Shown piece by piece: positions 33,082 through 44,162 of a DNA stretch of 64,000 nucleotides. Position 1 is the stretch's first letter; every line of letters starts with the position of its first letter. Location: NCBI RefSeq assembly GCF_030817415.1, contig NZ_JAUSZI010000002.1, positions 9,709,501 to 9,773,500 of the forward strand, in the 5' to 3' direction. Source of the DNA: Streptomyces umbrinus (GTDB lineage: Bacteria; Actinomycetota; Actinomycetes; Streptomycetales; Streptomycetaceae). The translations under genes and the position numbers were made by a program. Below the pieces are notes generated by a model that worked only from the letters and a program-made list of their open reading frames with translations, ran no database searches and had not been told where the DNA came from.

Positions 33082-34956
33082 ATGAGCCGCTCCACCCTTC
33101 GCCTGACCGTCGCCCAGGCACTGGTGCGTTTCCTGGCCGTGCAGTACACCGAACGCGACGGCGTACGGCACCGGCTGATCGCCGGGACCTGGGGGATCTT
33201 CGGACATGGCAACGTCGCCGGGATCGGCCAGGCGCTCCTGGAGGCCGGCGAGGAGACCATGCCGTTCCACCAGGGCCGCAACGAACAGGCCATGGTGCAC
33301 GCCGCGGTCGGCCACGCCCGCCAGCTGAACCGGCTCTCCGCGCAGGCGGTCACCACCTCCATCGGCCCCGGCGCGACCAACCTGGTCACCGGCGCGGCCC
33401 TGGCCACGGTCAACCGCCTCCCGGTGCTGCTCCTGCCCGGCGACTACTTCGCGACCCGTGCCGCCGACCCGCTGCTCCAGCAGCTGGAGCACCCCGTCGA
33501 GGCGGACCTGTCCGTCAACGACACGCTGCGTCCGGTCTCCCGCTACTTCGACCGGATCACCCGCCCCGAGGCGCTGATCCCCTCCGCCCTGAACGCGATG
33601 CGCGTACTCGCCGACCCGGTCGAGACCGGCGCCGTCACCCTCGCCCTGCCGCAGGACGTCCAGGCCGAGGCGTACGACTGGCCCGAGGAGTTCTTCGCCG
33701 ACCGGATCTGGCACGTACGCCGCCCGGCGCCCGAACCGGCCGAGCTCGCGGCCGCCGTGGAAGCCGTACGCGGCGCCCGGCGCCCCCTGATCGTCGCGGG
33801 CGGCGGCATCCACCACAGCGAGGCCGAGACGGCGCTCAAGGCGTTCGTGGAGGCCACCGGCATCCCGGTCGCGTCCACCCAGGCCGGCAAGGGCTCCCTG
33901 CGCTACGACCACCCGGCCGACCTCGGCGGAGTCGGCCACACCGGCACCGCCGTCGCCGACGAACTGGCCCGCACCGCCGACCTGGTCATCGGCGTCGGCA
34001 CCCGCTACACGGACTTCACCACCGCCTCCGCCACGCTCTTCCAGGAGCCGGGCGTGCGGTTCGTGAACCTCAACGTGGCCGCCTTCGACGCGCACAAGCT
34101 GAGCGCGCGGACCCTGGTCGCCGACGCCCGCGCCGGTCTGGAGGCCCTCACCGAGGCGCTGTCCGGCCACCGCGTCGACGCGGCGTACGAGGCCGGGTAC
34201 CGCGCCGGCAAGGAGCGCTGGGAGGAGGTCGTGGACGCCGTGTACCGGGCGGACGACGAGCACGCCGTCCCCACCCAGACCCAGGTCCTCGGCGCCCTGG
34301 ACGCCGTGGTCGGCGACGACGACGTCGTCATCAACGCGGCCGGCTCGCTCCCCGGCGACCTGCACAAGCTGTGGCGTGCGCGAAGCCCGCGCCAGTACCA
34401 CCTGGAGTACGGCTACTCCTGCATGGGCTACGAGATCCCGGCGGGCATCGGCGTCCAGCAGGCCGCCCCCGGCACGCCCGTCTGGTCACTGGTCGGCGAC
34501 GGCACGTACCTGATGATGCCCACCGAGATCGTCACCGCCGTCCAGGAGGGCCTGCCCGTCAACCTGGTGCTGATCCAGAACCACGGGTACGCGTCCATCG
34601 GCGGCCTCTCCGAGGAGACGGGCGGCGAGCGCTTCGGCACCGCCTACCGCTACCGGGCCGCCGACGGCACCTTCACCGGCGCCCCGCTGCCCATGGACCT
34701 GGCCGCCAACGCCGCCAGCCTCGGCATGGACGTCCTGCGCGCCAAGACCGTCCGCGAACTGCGCGACGCCCTGGCCACGGCCCGCGCCTCGGACCGGCCG
34801 ACGTGCGTGTACGTCGAGACCGACCCGACGCCCACCGCCCCCGCAGCCGAGGCCTGGTGGGACGTACCGGTCGCCGAGGTCGCCTCCCGCGACGCCGCCT
34901 CCCGTGCCCGCGAGCGGTACGACGAGCGCGTCGTCGACCGTCGCCGCCACCTCTGA
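33082..34956 (+). CDS. iolD: 3D-(3,5/4)-trihydroxycyclohexane-1,2-dione acylhydrolase
   Basis: 624 residues, thiamine-diphosphate-dependent enzyme. The catalytic Glu is in HQGRNEQAMVHAAVGHAR (about 63-80). A central nucleotide-like domain follows, then the ThDP-Mg motif GDGTYLMMPTEIVTAVQEG ending at the metal-binding Asn in LIQNHGYASIG (about 472-502). It opens the inositol ring to 5-deoxy-glucuronate, the step after IolE and before IolB. ATG at 33082, 8 bp after iolB. Confidence 0.95.
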   Translation: MSRSTLRLTVAQALVRFLAVQYTERDGVRHRLIAGTWGIFGHGNVAGIGQALLEAGEETMPFHQGRNEQAMVHAAVGHARQLNRLSAQAVTTSIGPGATNLVTGAALATVNRLPVLLLPGDYFATRAADPLLQQLEHPVEADLSVNDTLRPVSRYFDRITRPEALIPSALNAMRVLADPVETGAVTLALPQDVQAEAYDWPEEFFADRIWHVRRPAPEPAELAAAVEAVRGARRPLIVAGGGIHHSEAETALKAFVEATGIPVASTQAGKGSLRYDHPADLGGVGHTGTAVADELARTADLVIGVGTRYTDFTTASATLFQEPGVRFVNLNVAAFDAHKLSARTLVADARAGLEALTEALSGHRVDAAYEAGYRAGKERWEEVVDAVYRADDEHAVPTQTQVLGALDAVVGDDDVVINAAGSLPGDLHKLWRARSPRQYHLEYGYSCMGYEIPAGIGVQQAAPGTPVWSLVGDGTYLMMPTEIVTAVQEGLPVNLVLIQNHGYASIGGLSEETGGERFGTAYRYRAADGTFTGAPLPMDLAANAASLGMDVLRAKTVRELRDALATARASDRPTCVYVETDPTPTAPAAEAWWDVPVAEVASRDAASRARERYDERVVDRRRHL

Positions 34957-34987
34957 CCTCCCTCCGCTCACGAAAAGGATCCACACC

Positions 34988-36484
<1,497 letters not shown>

Positions 36485-36502
36485 CGGAAGCCGCGCCCGA
36501 AG

Positions 36503-36531
36503 GAGGCCGTGCCCGACCCGGGCACGGCCTC
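36503..36531 (+). terminator. terminator of the iolC-mmsA operon
   Basis: GAGGCCGTGCCCG (36503-36515) and CGGGCACGGCCTC (36519-36531) are perfect 13-bp arms around ACC, 18 nt after the mmsA stop. Confidence 0.88.
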
Positions 36532-36606
36532 ACCGAAGCCGTCCGGGGTACCCGCACGACACGATCGAGAGCCACGTACCGACGGACATGTGAAGGGAGG
36601 GGCTCC

Positions 36607-37389
36607 GTGGCAGAGACCGAAACCGCACGTCCGGCGAACGCCGCAGCGTTCGACAGCCTGGAGGTCGCCCTGGACCGGGGCAGCCCGATCCCGCTCTACT
36701 ACCAGCTCGCCCAGCAACTGGAGTCCGCGATCGAGCACGGGGCGCTCGCCCCGGGCAACCTGCTGGGCAACGAGGTGGACATCGCCGCCCGGCTCGGCCT
36801 GTCCCGGCCGACCGTCCGCCAGGCCATCCAGTCCCTGGTGGACAAGGGCCTGCTCGTGCGCCGCCGGGGCATCGGCACTCAGGTGGTGCACAGCCAGGTC
36901 AGACGTTCGCTGGAACTGAGCAGCCTCTACGACGACCTGGCGGCCGCCGGGCAGAGCCCCGCCACCCAGGTGCTGCGCAACGAGATCGAGTCGGCCTCGC
37001 CCGAGGTGGCCGCGGCCCTCGGCATCCCCGAGGGCCGGGACGTCATCGTGCTCGAAAGGCTGCGCTCCACCTACGGCGAACCCGTCGCCCACCTGTGCAA
37101 CTACCTGCCCGCCACGCTCCTCGAACTGGACACCGAGCGGCTGGAGGAGACCGGTCTCTACCGGATGCTGCGGGCCGCCGGAATCACCCTGCACAGCGCC
37201 CGTCAGACCGTGGGCGCCCGCTGCGCCACCGCCGAAGAGGGGACCCTGCTCGACGAGCCGGAGGGAGCCGCGCTGCTCACCATGTGCCGCACGGCCTACG
37301 ACGACACCGGGCGGGCCGTAGAGTACGGGACCCACGTCTACCGCGCCGCGCGCTACACGTTCGACTTCCAGCTGCTCGTACGCCCCTGA
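36607..37389 (+). CDS. GntR-family (HutC/UTRA) regulator of the inositol island
   Basis: 260 residues. The N-terminal winged helix is at about 20-85: PIPLYYQLAQQLESAIEHGALAPGNLLGNEVDIAARLGLSRPTVRQAI is read here across three helices, with the recognition helix SRPTVRQAIQSL. The C-terminal UTRA effector domain (about 105-250) contains VIVLERLRSTYGEPVAHLCNYLP and MCRTAYDDTGRAVEYGTHVYRA. GTG start at 36607 with GGGAGGGG just upstream. Position and family make it the probable repressor acting on the symmetric site at 30132-30243, with an inositol catabolite as inducer (inference). Separated from mmsA by the terminator, so it has its own promoter. Confidence 0.92.
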   Translation: MAETETARPANAAAFDSLEVALDRGSPIPLYYQLAQQLESAIEHGALAPGNLLGNEVDIAARLGLSRPTVRQAIQSLVDKGLLVRRRGIGTQVVHSQVRRSLELSSLYDDLAAAGQSPATQVLRNEIESASPEVAAALGIPEGRDVIVLERLRSTYGEPVAHLCNYLPATLLELDTERLEETGLYRMLRAAGITLHSARQTVGARCATAEEGTLLDEPEGAALLTMCRTAYDDTGRAVEYGTHVYRAARYTFDFQLLVRP

Positions 37390-37506
37390 TCGGGTGCGGC
37401 CGCCGGGGTCGGAAGGCGGCCGCGGCGGTACGTTGGGCCCGTATGCGCGGGTGCACGGAGCGAGGCGTACGGGAACGGACCACTCCCCGGAACGGAGGGG
37501 GTCGCA

Positions 37507-39975
37507 GTGGCGACGAGCGAGGAGAGCGGCGTGGCGCGGCGGCGGTTCGACATGGTGGACGCCGCGGTGGTGCTGCTCGACGCGCGCATGGCGGTGGCCG
37601 GCTGGACCGGCGATGCCGAGCGGCTGTTCGGCTATCGCGGCGCCGAGGTCGTCGGCCGCGCCGTGGCCGAGCTGCTGATGCCCGAGGACGCCGAGCGCCT
37701 GCCCGACCTGACCCGCCGCTGCGGCCGCAACGGCGGCTGGACCGGGCTCCTCGCCGTACGTCACCGCGACGGGCACCCCGTCGTCACGACGGTGCGGGTC
37801 GTCCCGGCCGTGGAGGCCGCGGAAGGCCCGTCGCGCTGGGTGGTCCTGGCCGCCGACTCGACCGGCGCCGCGGGCTGGGACATGAGCCGCACGGTGCTGG
37901 AGCGGCTGGCCTCGCACTCACCCATCGGCATAGCGATCGTCGACGCGGACCTGCGGTACGTGTGGTCGAACGCGGCCCTGGAGCAGTTCGGCGGCGGACC
38001 CGCGCACCAGCGGATCGGCAAACGGCTCGCGGACATCCAGCCGGGCCTGAACGCCCAGGCCCTGGAGGCGGTGATGCGCCAGGTCCTGGAGACCGGCGAG
38101 GCCGTCGTCGGCTACGAACACGTCGGTACGGTCCGCTCGGCGCCGCACCGGGACACGGCCCACGCGATGTCGTTCACCCGGCTCGACGACGACCACGGCA
38201 ACCCGATCGGCGTCTACTACACCGTCGTGGACGTCACCGAGCGCTACCGGGCCCGCCAGCGCCTCACCCTCCTGGACCAGGCCGGCAAGCGCCTCGGCCG
38301 CACCCTGGACGTCATGCAGACCGCCCAGGAGCTGGCCGACGTGGCGGTGCCGGGACTCGCCGACTTCGTCACCGTGGATCTGCTGGAGACCGTCCTCGAA
38401 GGGGGCGAACCCGTCGCCGGGCCGCTCAGCGGGACGGACGCGATGCCGCTGCGCCGGGCAGGACACCAGTCGGTGAACGAGGGCGTCCCCGAGGCCGTGG
38501 TCGAGATCGGCGAAGTGGCCGCCTACCTGCCCGAAGCACCCCCGATCCGCGCGCTGACCGGCGGCACCTCCTGGATCGAGGAGCGGCTCGACCCGCTGGC
38601 CCCGGAGTGGGCCACGGGCATCGCCGGCGACCGGGCCGCCACCTTCCTCGACCTCGGACTGCACACCGCGATGATCGTGCCGGTGCGGGCCCGCGGCACC
38701 ATGCTCGGGATCACCACGTTCTTCCGGCGCCACCGGCAGGACCCCTTCGACCAGGACGACCTGGGCCTGGCCGAGGAGGTCGTCGGCCGCGCGGCCCTGT
38801 CCCTCGACAACGCCCGCCGCTACACCCGGGAGCGCGACGCGGCCCTCGTACTGCAGCGCCATCTGCTGCCGCACCGGCTCCCCGAGCAGGACGCGATGGA
38901 GGTCGCCGCCTGCTACCGGCCGGCCGACGAGCTGACCGGACTCGGCGGCGACTGGTTCGACGTCATCCCGCTGTCGGGCGCGCGCGTCGCCCTGGTGGTC
39001 GGCGACGTCGTCGGCCACGGCATCGAGGCCGCCGCGGCCATGGGCCGGCTGAGGGCCGCCGTACAGACCCTCGCCGACCTGGACCTGCCGCCCGAGGAGG
39101 TCCTCGCCCACCTCGACGACCTGGTCGACCGGGCCGGATACGAGGACGACGCCGAGGCGGCCCCGCGCGCCGACGGCGTACGGGCCAAGGGCGCCAGCTG
39201 TCTCTACGCGGTGTACGACCCGGTCGGCGGCCACTGTTCCATGGCCGCCGCGGGCCACGGCCTGCCCGCGATCGTCGCCCCGGACGGCACGGTCGACTTC
39301 CCCGAGCTGCCGCCGGGACCCGCGCTCGGCGTGAGCGGCCCGCCCTTCGAGTCGGTCGAACTGCCGCTCGCGGAAGGCAGCGTGCTCGCCCTGTGCACCG
39401 ACGGCCTGCTCGCCGCCGAGGGGCCCGCGCCGCAGCGGGACGCCGCCGCCGACCGGGAGCGGCTGCGCCGGGTGCTCGAACGGCGGGCGCCCAGCCTGGA
39501 CGACCGCTGCCAGGCCGTCGTGGAGGCGCTGGTCCCCGCCCGTCCTCCGGACGACGTGGTCCTGCTGATGGCCCGCGCCCGCCGCCTCGACGCGGAACGG
39601 ACGGTGTCCTGGGAGCTGCCCAGGGACCCGGCGGCCGTCGCCGAGGTGCGCAAGCGGACATCACGGCAGCTGTGCGAGTGGGGCCTGGACGAGCTGACGT
39701 TCACCACCGAACTGGTCGTCAGCGAACTCGTCACCAACGCCATCCGGCACGCCTCCGGGCCGATAAGACTGCGGCTGATCATGTCCCGGACCCTGGTCTG
39801 CGAGGTCTGGGACGCCAGCCCCACCGCCCCGCACCTGCGTCACCCCAAGACGACCGACGAGGGCGGCCGAGGTCTGTTCCTGGTCTCCCAGTTCACCCAG
39901 CGCTGGGGCACCCGCTACACACAGGACGGCAAGATCATCTGGACCGAGCAGTCGCTCACGGGCCCGGAGATCTGA
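37507..39975 (+). CDS. PAS-PAS-GAF-SpoIIE phosphatase with anti-sigma-like ATPase domain
   Basis: 822 residues, cytosolic multi-domain signalling protein. PAS 1 (about 15-110) includes GYRGAEVVGRAVAELL; PAS 2 (about 135-250) includes SPIGIAIVDADLRYVWSNAALEQF. The GAF domain (about 265-450) includes MIVPVRARGTMLGITTFF. The PP2C/SpoIIE domain (about 455-680) has GGDWFDVIPLSGARVALVVGDVVGHG, with the metal-binding Asp residues. The HATPase_c domain (about 695-820), of RsbW type, has ELVVSELVTNAIRHA (N box) and DEGGRGLFLV (G box). This pairing of PP2C phosphatase and serine kinase in one chain is common in Streptomyces sigma-B-type regulation. GTG start after GGAGGGGG. No sigma, anti-sigma or antagonist gene is adjacent. 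Confidence 0.93.
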   Translation: MATSEESGVARRRFDMVDAAVVLLDARMAVAGWTGDAERLFGYRGAEVVGRAVAELLMPEDAERLPDLTRRCGRNGGWTGLLAVRHRDGHPVVTTVRVVPAVEAAEGPSRWVVLAADSTGAAGWDMSRTVLERLASHSPIGIAIVDADLRYVWSNAALEQFGGGPAHQRIGKRLADIQPGLNAQALEAVMRQVLETGEAVVGYEHVGTVRSAPHRDTAHAMSFTRLDDDHGNPIGVYYTVVDVTERYRARQRLTLLDQAGKRLGRTLDVMQTAQELADVAVPGLADFVTVDLLETVLEGGEPVAGPLSGTDAMPLRRAGHQSVNEGVPEAVVEIGEVAAYLPEAPPIRALTGGTSWIEERLDPLAPEWATGIAGDRAATFLDLGLHTAMIVPVRARGTMLGITTFFRRHRQDPFDQDDLGLAEEVVGRAALSLDNARRYTRERDAALVLQRHLLPHRLPEQDAMEVAACYRPADELTGLGGDWFDVIPLSGARVALVVGDVVGHGIEAAAAMGRLRAAVQTLADLDLPPEEVLAHLDDLVDRAGYEDDAEAAPRADGVRAKGASCLYAVYDPVGGHCSMAAAGHGLPAIVAPDGTVDFPELPPGPALGVSGPPFESVELPLAEGSVLALCTDGLLAAEGPAPQRDAAADRERLRRVLERRAPSLDDRCQAVVEALVPARPPDDVVLLMARARRLDAERTVSWELPRDPAAVAEVRKRTSRQLCEWGLDELTFTTELVVSELVTNAIRHASGPIRLRLIMSRTLVCEVWDASPTAPHLRHPKTTDEGGRGLFLVSQFTQRWGTRYTQDGKIIWTEQSLTGPEI

Positions 39976-40169
39976 GCGGGCCGGCCACGTGGTGCGGCAT
40001 GGCGTCGCATCGCAGTGGCGCGACACGTTTTCGCCGTGCCCGTTGTGCCTAACGGTGTATTAAGTCACTTTTGTCGCATAGTGCGTCCGGAGGTCTACCC
40101 CGGACCGGCCGCCCGCGCGCCCCCGCGGTTCACCTCCTCGTGCCCGTACCCAACGAGGAGTGACGCCTC

Positions 40170-42638
40170 ATGTCCGACACCGTGTCCCGGCGGTCCGTCC
40201 TGCGCCTGCTGGGCGGCGCGACCGCCGTCGCCCTGGCCGCGACCGCGGGGCCCCCGTCCCTCGCGCACGCGGCCGCCGCCCGGCGACAACCGGCCGCGGG
40301 CCCCCGCGTCGAGGGACTGCTCACCAAGCTCACCCTGGACGAGAAACTCTCCCTGCTGCACGGCGCCACCGACCCCAAGGCCCTCGGCCAGGCCGGATAC
40401 GTGCCCGGCGTGGAACGGCTCGGCATCCCGCCGCTCCGCCTCGCCGACGGCCCCGCCGGAGTCCGTGTCAAGCAGCACGCCACCGCCCTGCCCGCGCCCG
40501 TCCTGCTCGCCGCCGCCTTCGACCCCGGCCTCGCCCGCCGCTACGGCCAGGTCATCGGCCGCGAGGGCCGCGCCCTCGGCCAGGACGTGCTGCTCTCCCC
40601 GATGGTCAACCTCATCCGCACCCCGTACGCGGGCCGCAACTTCGAGACGTTCAGCGAGGACCCGCTGCTCTCCGCCGACCTCGTGGCCGAGGAGATCAAG
40701 GGCATCCAGAGCGAGGGCCTCATCGCGACCGTCAAGCACTACGCGATGAACAACCAGGAGAAGGACCGCGACTCCGTCGACGTACGGGTCGACGAGCAGA
40801 CCCTCAACGAGGTCGAGCTGCGTGCCTTCGAGGCCGCCGTCGGCGCCGGCGCCCGCGCGGTCATGGGCGCCTACAACAAGGTCAACGGCACCTACGCCTG
40901 CGAGAGCAAGGAACTCCTCACCGGCATCCTCCGCGACCGCTGGGGCTTCGAGGGCTGGGTGATGACCGACTGGCACGCGGCCCACAGCACGGTCGCCTCG
41001 CTCACCGCGGGCCTCGACATGGAGATGCCGAACGGCAAGTACTTCGGGGCCGCGCTCAGGACGGCCGTCCAGAACGGGAGCGTCTCCGAGGAGTACGTCG
41101 ACCGGGCGGTACGCCGCATCCTCACCACCATGGACGACTTCGGGATGCTCGACGGCAGCGCCCCGCCCCGCCCGGCACGCAACCCGTCGGCGGGCGCGGC
41201 GGTCGCCCTGGAGGTCGCCAAGGCGGGCGCCACCCTCCTGCACAACAGGAACGGCACGCTGCCCCTGACCGGCGAGGCCGCCCGCAGCGTCGCCGTCGTC
41301 GGCCCCACTGGCTCGCTGCCCTTCGTAAGCGGCGGCGGCAGCGCCCATGTGATCCCCGACCACGCCGAGCGCCCGCTGGACGCCATCAAGTCCCGTGCGG
41401 GACAAGGCGCCCAGGTGTCCTACGCGCTCGGCGAGGACCTCTTCGGCAAGCCCCTGCCCGACGACGCGCTCAGCGACGGCATCGACCCGGAGGGCCAGCG
41501 GATCGCCGCCGGGAAGACCTGGACGTACAAGGGGACACTCACCGTCGAGGACGAAGACGAGTGGACGTTCGTCATCCACTACTCCGGAACGCGGCCCAAG
41601 GTGCTCCTCGACGGAGTCGATCTCTTCCCGGTGGCGGCCGGGCTCGCGGAGCACTTCACGGGCGGCCTGGTGTCGGCCGCGCCCGACGGGCTCGCGGTGC
41701 GCCGCAGGACGCTCGATCTCGCCGCCGGAGAACACCGGGTCGAGATCACCGCGAAGGGCGGCACCCAGGGGCAGACGTTCCGGCTGCGGCACGCCACCGG
41801 GGCGACCCGCGCCCAGGACGTCGCCGAAGCGGTGAAGGCGGCCCGGGCCGCGGAGAGCGTCGTGCTCTTCGCGTACGAGGACGCCACTGAGAACCAGGAC
41901 CGCACGACCCTCGCGCTCCCCGGCCACCAGGTCGGGCTGATCGAGGCGGTGACGGCGGTGAACCCCCGCACGACCGTCGTCCTCAACACCTCCTCCTCGA
42001 CGTCGATGCCGTGGCTGGAGCGCACCGCCGCCGTGCTGCAGATGTACTACCCGGGCCAGGAGGGCGCGGCAGCCACCGCCGCCGTCCTGTTCGGCGACTG
42101 CGACCCCGGCGGACGGCTCACCCAGGCCTTCCCGGTGGACGACGACCACCACCCGGTCGCGGGCGACGTGCGCCGCTACCCGGGCGTGAACGGCGTCGAG
42201 GAGTACTCGGAGGGCGTCCACGTCGGCCACCGCTGGTACGACGCGGAGGACGTGCGGCCGCTGTTCCCGTTCGGGCACGGACTCTCGTACACCTCCTTCG
42301 TGTACGAGGGCCTGGGCGTGGAGCGGACCGGGGACGGGCTTGAGGTGGTGTTCACCGTGCGGAACACGGGACGGCGGGACGGGGTCGACATCCCGCAGGT
42401 CTATGTGGGCGCCTCGCCGGACCTCCAGGTCGACCAGGCCGAAAGGGTGTTGGGCGGCTATCAGCGGCTCGCGCTGAAGGCGGGGGAGTCGCGCCGGGTC
42501 ACCGTGCACGTCGACGAGCGCACGCTCTCCTCGTGGGACGCGAAGCGGCACGGCTGGGTGCTCGGGACCGGGCGGCGGACCGTGTGGGTGGGCGCCTCGG
42601 CGGGTGAACTGCGGCTCAGCGGGAGGGCGCAGGTGTGA
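40170..42638 (+). CDS. secreted GH3 beta-glucosidase with PA14 insertion
   Basis: 822 residues. Tat signal: SRRSVLRLLGG followed by a hydrophobic run and an AHAAA-type cleavage region near residue 33. The GH3 (alpha/beta)8 domain (about 45-310) has the sugar-binding KHYAMNNQEKDR and the nucleophile Asp in VMTDWHAAHS (about 267). The second domain is interrupted by a PA14 carbohydrate-binding domain (about 425-560; TWTYKGTLTVEDEDEWTF). The C-terminal fibronectin-III-like domain includes FPFGHGLSYTSF and ERVLGGYQRLALKAGESR. It hydrolyses terminal beta-glucosides outside the cell. The ATG at 40170 follows GAGGAG at 40155-40160. The 194-bp upstream region shows no CebR-type palindrome. Confidence 0.94.
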   Translation: MSDTVSRRSVLRLLGGATAVALAATAGPPSLAHAAAARRQPAAGPRVEGLLTKLTLDEKLSLLHGATDPKALGQAGYVPGVERLGIPPLRLADGPAGVRVKQHATALPAPVLLAAAFDPGLARRYGQVIGREGRALGQDVLLSPMVNLIRTPYAGRNFETFSEDPLLSADLVAEEIKGIQSEGLIATVKHYAMNNQEKDRDSVDVRVDEQTLNEVELRAFEAAVGAGARAVMGAYNKVNGTYACESKELLTGILRDRWGFEGWVMTDWHAAHSTVASLTAGLDMEMPNGKYFGAALRTAVQNGSVSEEYVDRAVRRILTTMDDFGMLDGSAPPRPARNPSAGAAVALEVAKAGATLLHNRNGTLPLTGEAARSVAVVGPTGSLPFVSGGGSAHVIPDHAERPLDAIKSRAGQGAQVSYALGEDLFGKPLPDDALSDGIDPEGQRIAAGKTWTYKGTLTVEDEDEWTFVIHYSGTRPKVLLDGVDLFPVAAGLAEHFTGGLVSAAPDGLAVRRRTLDLAAGEHRVEITAKGGTQGQTFRLRHATGATRAQDVAEAVKAARAAESVVLFAYEDATENQDRTTLALPGHQVGLIEAVTAVNPRTTVVLNTSSSTSMPWLERTAAVLQMYYPGQEGAAATAAVLFGDCDPGGRLTQAFPVDDDHHPVAGDVRRYPGVNGVEEYSEGVHVGHRWYDAEDVRPLFPFGHGLSYTSFVYEGLGVERTGDGLEVVFTVRNTGRRDGVDIPQVYVGASPDLQVDQAERVLGGYQRLALKAGESRRVTVHVDERTLSSWDAKRHGWVLGTGRRTVWVGASAGELRLSGRAQV

Positions 42639-42751
42639 GGCCGATGGCACTCCGCGCGGTCCAAGTGACCGGGTAGGCTGCCCGGCGTGCGCTCGCGGCC
42701 GAGCGCACGCCGGGCCAGGCCCGGTCCGCGGTGAATCGGGAGGAACCGGCG

Positions 42752-43408
42752 TTGCACGTCCAGGAGTGGCTAGAGACAGTGCCCGCGGTCAGCATCTACG
42801 CGCTGGTGGGCCTGGTCATCGGCCTGGAGAGCCTGGGCATTCCACTGCCGGGCGAGATCATCCTCGTCTCCGCGGCGCTGCTCGCCTCCCAGCACGGTGA
42901 CATCAACCCCGTGATCCTCGGCGCCTGTGCCGTCGCCGGCGCGATCGTCGGTGACTCCATCGGCTACGCCATCGGCCGCAAGGGCGGACGCCCACTGCTC
43001 GCCTGGCTCGGCGCGAAGTTCCCCAGGCACTTCAGCGAGGGCCATATCGCCACCGCCGAGAAGTCCTTCGAGAAGTGGGGCATGTGGGCCGTGTTCTTCG
43101 GCCGCTTCGTGGCCCTGCTGCGGATCTTCGCGGGCCCGCTCGCGGGTGTGCTGCGCATGCCGTACTGGAAGTTCCTCACCGCCAACGTCCTCGGCGGCAT
43201 CCTCTGGGCCGGCGGCACCACCGCGGTCATCTACTACGTCGGCATCGTCGCCGAGTCCTGGCTCAAGCGCTTCTCCTGGCTCGGCCTGGTCCTGGCCCTC
43301 CTCATCGGCCTCACCTCGATGCTGGTCCTCAAGCGCAAGGCGAAGAAGGTCACGGCGGAACGCGAGGCCGAGCGGACGGCGGCCGAGCCGGTCCCGGCGA
43401 CCGACTAG
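42752..43408 (+). CDS. DedA-family membrane protein
   Basis: 218 residues with about five transmembrane helices. Family features are ESLGIPLPGEIILVSAALLAS (about 21-41), with the conserved Glu and PGE, and FFGRFVALLRIFAGPLAGVLRMP (about 117-139), with the essential Arg residues. DedA proteins act in undecaprenyl-phosphate or phospholipid translocation. The TTG at 42752 is preferred over a GTG at 42731: GGGAGGA at 42738-42744 sits 7 nt before the TTG. uppP, lnt and TVP38 in the same window are also envelope-lipid genes but are not linked in operons. Confidence 0.9.
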   Translation: MHVQEWLETVPAVSIYALVGLVIGLESLGIPLPGEIILVSAALLASQHGDINPVILGACAVAGAIVGDSIGYAIGRKGGRPLLAWLGAKFPRHFSEGHIATAEKSFEKWGMWAVFFGRFVALLRIFAGPLAGVLRMPYWKFLTANVLGGILWAGGTTAVIYYVGIVAESWLKRFSWLGLVLALLIGLTSMLVLKRKAKKVTAEREAERTAAEPVPATD

Positions 43409-43419
43409 GCGACGACTGA

Positions 43420-43450
43420 GGGGCTGCACCCGATGACGGGGAGCAGCCCC
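43420..43450. terminator. bidirectional terminator between DedA and carbonic anhydrase genes
   Basis: GGGGCTGC (43420-43427) and GCAGCCCC (43443-43450), followed by GTTTC. It lies between convergent genes. Confidence 0.65.
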
Positions 43451-43456
43451 GTTTCA

Positions 43457-43500
43457 GGGGCGCGGGGAACTGCGCGACCAGCCACGGCCGGCCCGCGGCC
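43457..43500. repeat. dispersed Streptomyces intergenic repeat
   Basis: The stretch beginning GGGGCGCGGGGAACTGCGCG (43457-43476) and continuing with ACCAGCCACGGCCGGCCCGC resembles a high-copy intergenic element I recall from many Streptomyces genomes. Only one copy is present here, so dispersal rests on memory, not on this sequence. Confidence 0.5.
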
Positions 43501-43512
43501 CGCGACGAACAA

Positions 43513-44043
43513 TCAGCCCCCGTGTGCTTCCCGGTGCGCCTTCGCGAGTTCCACATACAACGTCCCGTTCAGCGAAATCCCCTCCCGCTCCTCCTCGGTG
43601 AGTTCTCGCTTGACCTTGGCGGGCACACCGGCGACAAGCGACCCCGGCGGCACCCGCATCCCCTGCGGCACCAGCGCCTGCGCGGCGACCAGCGACCCCG
43701 CCCCGATCACCGCCCCGTTCAGGATCGTCGCCCCCATCCCGACCAGACAGTCGTCCTCGACAGTGGCACCGTGCACCACGGCGTTGTGCCCGATGGACAC
43801 CCGCTCCCCGACGGTGACGGGGAACCCGGGGTCGACATGCAGCGTGCAGTTGTCCTGCACGTTGCTGTCCGCGCCGATGACGATGGGCCCGCACTCGGCC
43901 CGCAGCACCGCCCCGTACCAGACGCTCGCGCCCGGGTGCAGCGTCACCTCGCCGAGCACCACGGACATCGGGGCGACGAACGCCTCCTGATCCACCTTCG
44001 GATCCTTGCCGCCCACGCCCGCGATCAGCGCCTTGTGCGTCAT
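43513..44043 (-). CDS. gamma-class carbonic anhydrase family protein
   Basis: 176 residues, left-handed beta-helix built of hexapeptide repeats. The zinc His residues appear as NVQDNCTLHVDPG (His), VSIGHNAVVHGATV (two His); the gamma-CA/YrdA pattern is complete. The second block GMGATILNGAVIGAGSLVAA continues the helix, and the C-terminal helix (KAHREAHGG) caps it. YrdA-type proteins have weak or no CO2 hydration activity, so the real function may differ. ATG at 44043. Convergent with DedA. Confidence 0.92.
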   Translation of the reverse strand: MTHKALIAGVGGKDPKVDQEAFVAPMSVVLGEVTLHPGASVWYGAVLRAECGPIVIGADSNVQDNCTLHVDPGFPVTVGERVSIGHNAVVHGATVEDDCLVGMGATILNGAVIGAGSLVAAQALVPQGMRVPPGSLVAGVPAKVKRELTEEEREGISLNGTLYVELAKAHREAHGG

Positions 44044-44162
44044 CGCCGTCTCCTCGTTCTCGTTGGTACCGGCACCGTAAGGGATGCGGCCACGCCACGG
44101 TGGGGCGAAGATCACAGGCGCCCGAGCTCTTGGCCGGACGTCACGCTGAGTACGGTGAGCGG

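Noticed and set aside
37095..40052. A 985-codon open frame overlapping the PAS/SpoIIE phosphatase
   Set aside because: Arg/Gly/Pro-rich translation typical of the wrong frame in high-GC DNA; the overlapping frame has clear PAS, GAF, PP2C and ATPase motifs.
40095..42650. An 851-codon antisense frame on the GH3 gene
   Set aside because: Low-complexity Gly/Val/Arg shadow of a strongly supported beta-glucosidase gene.
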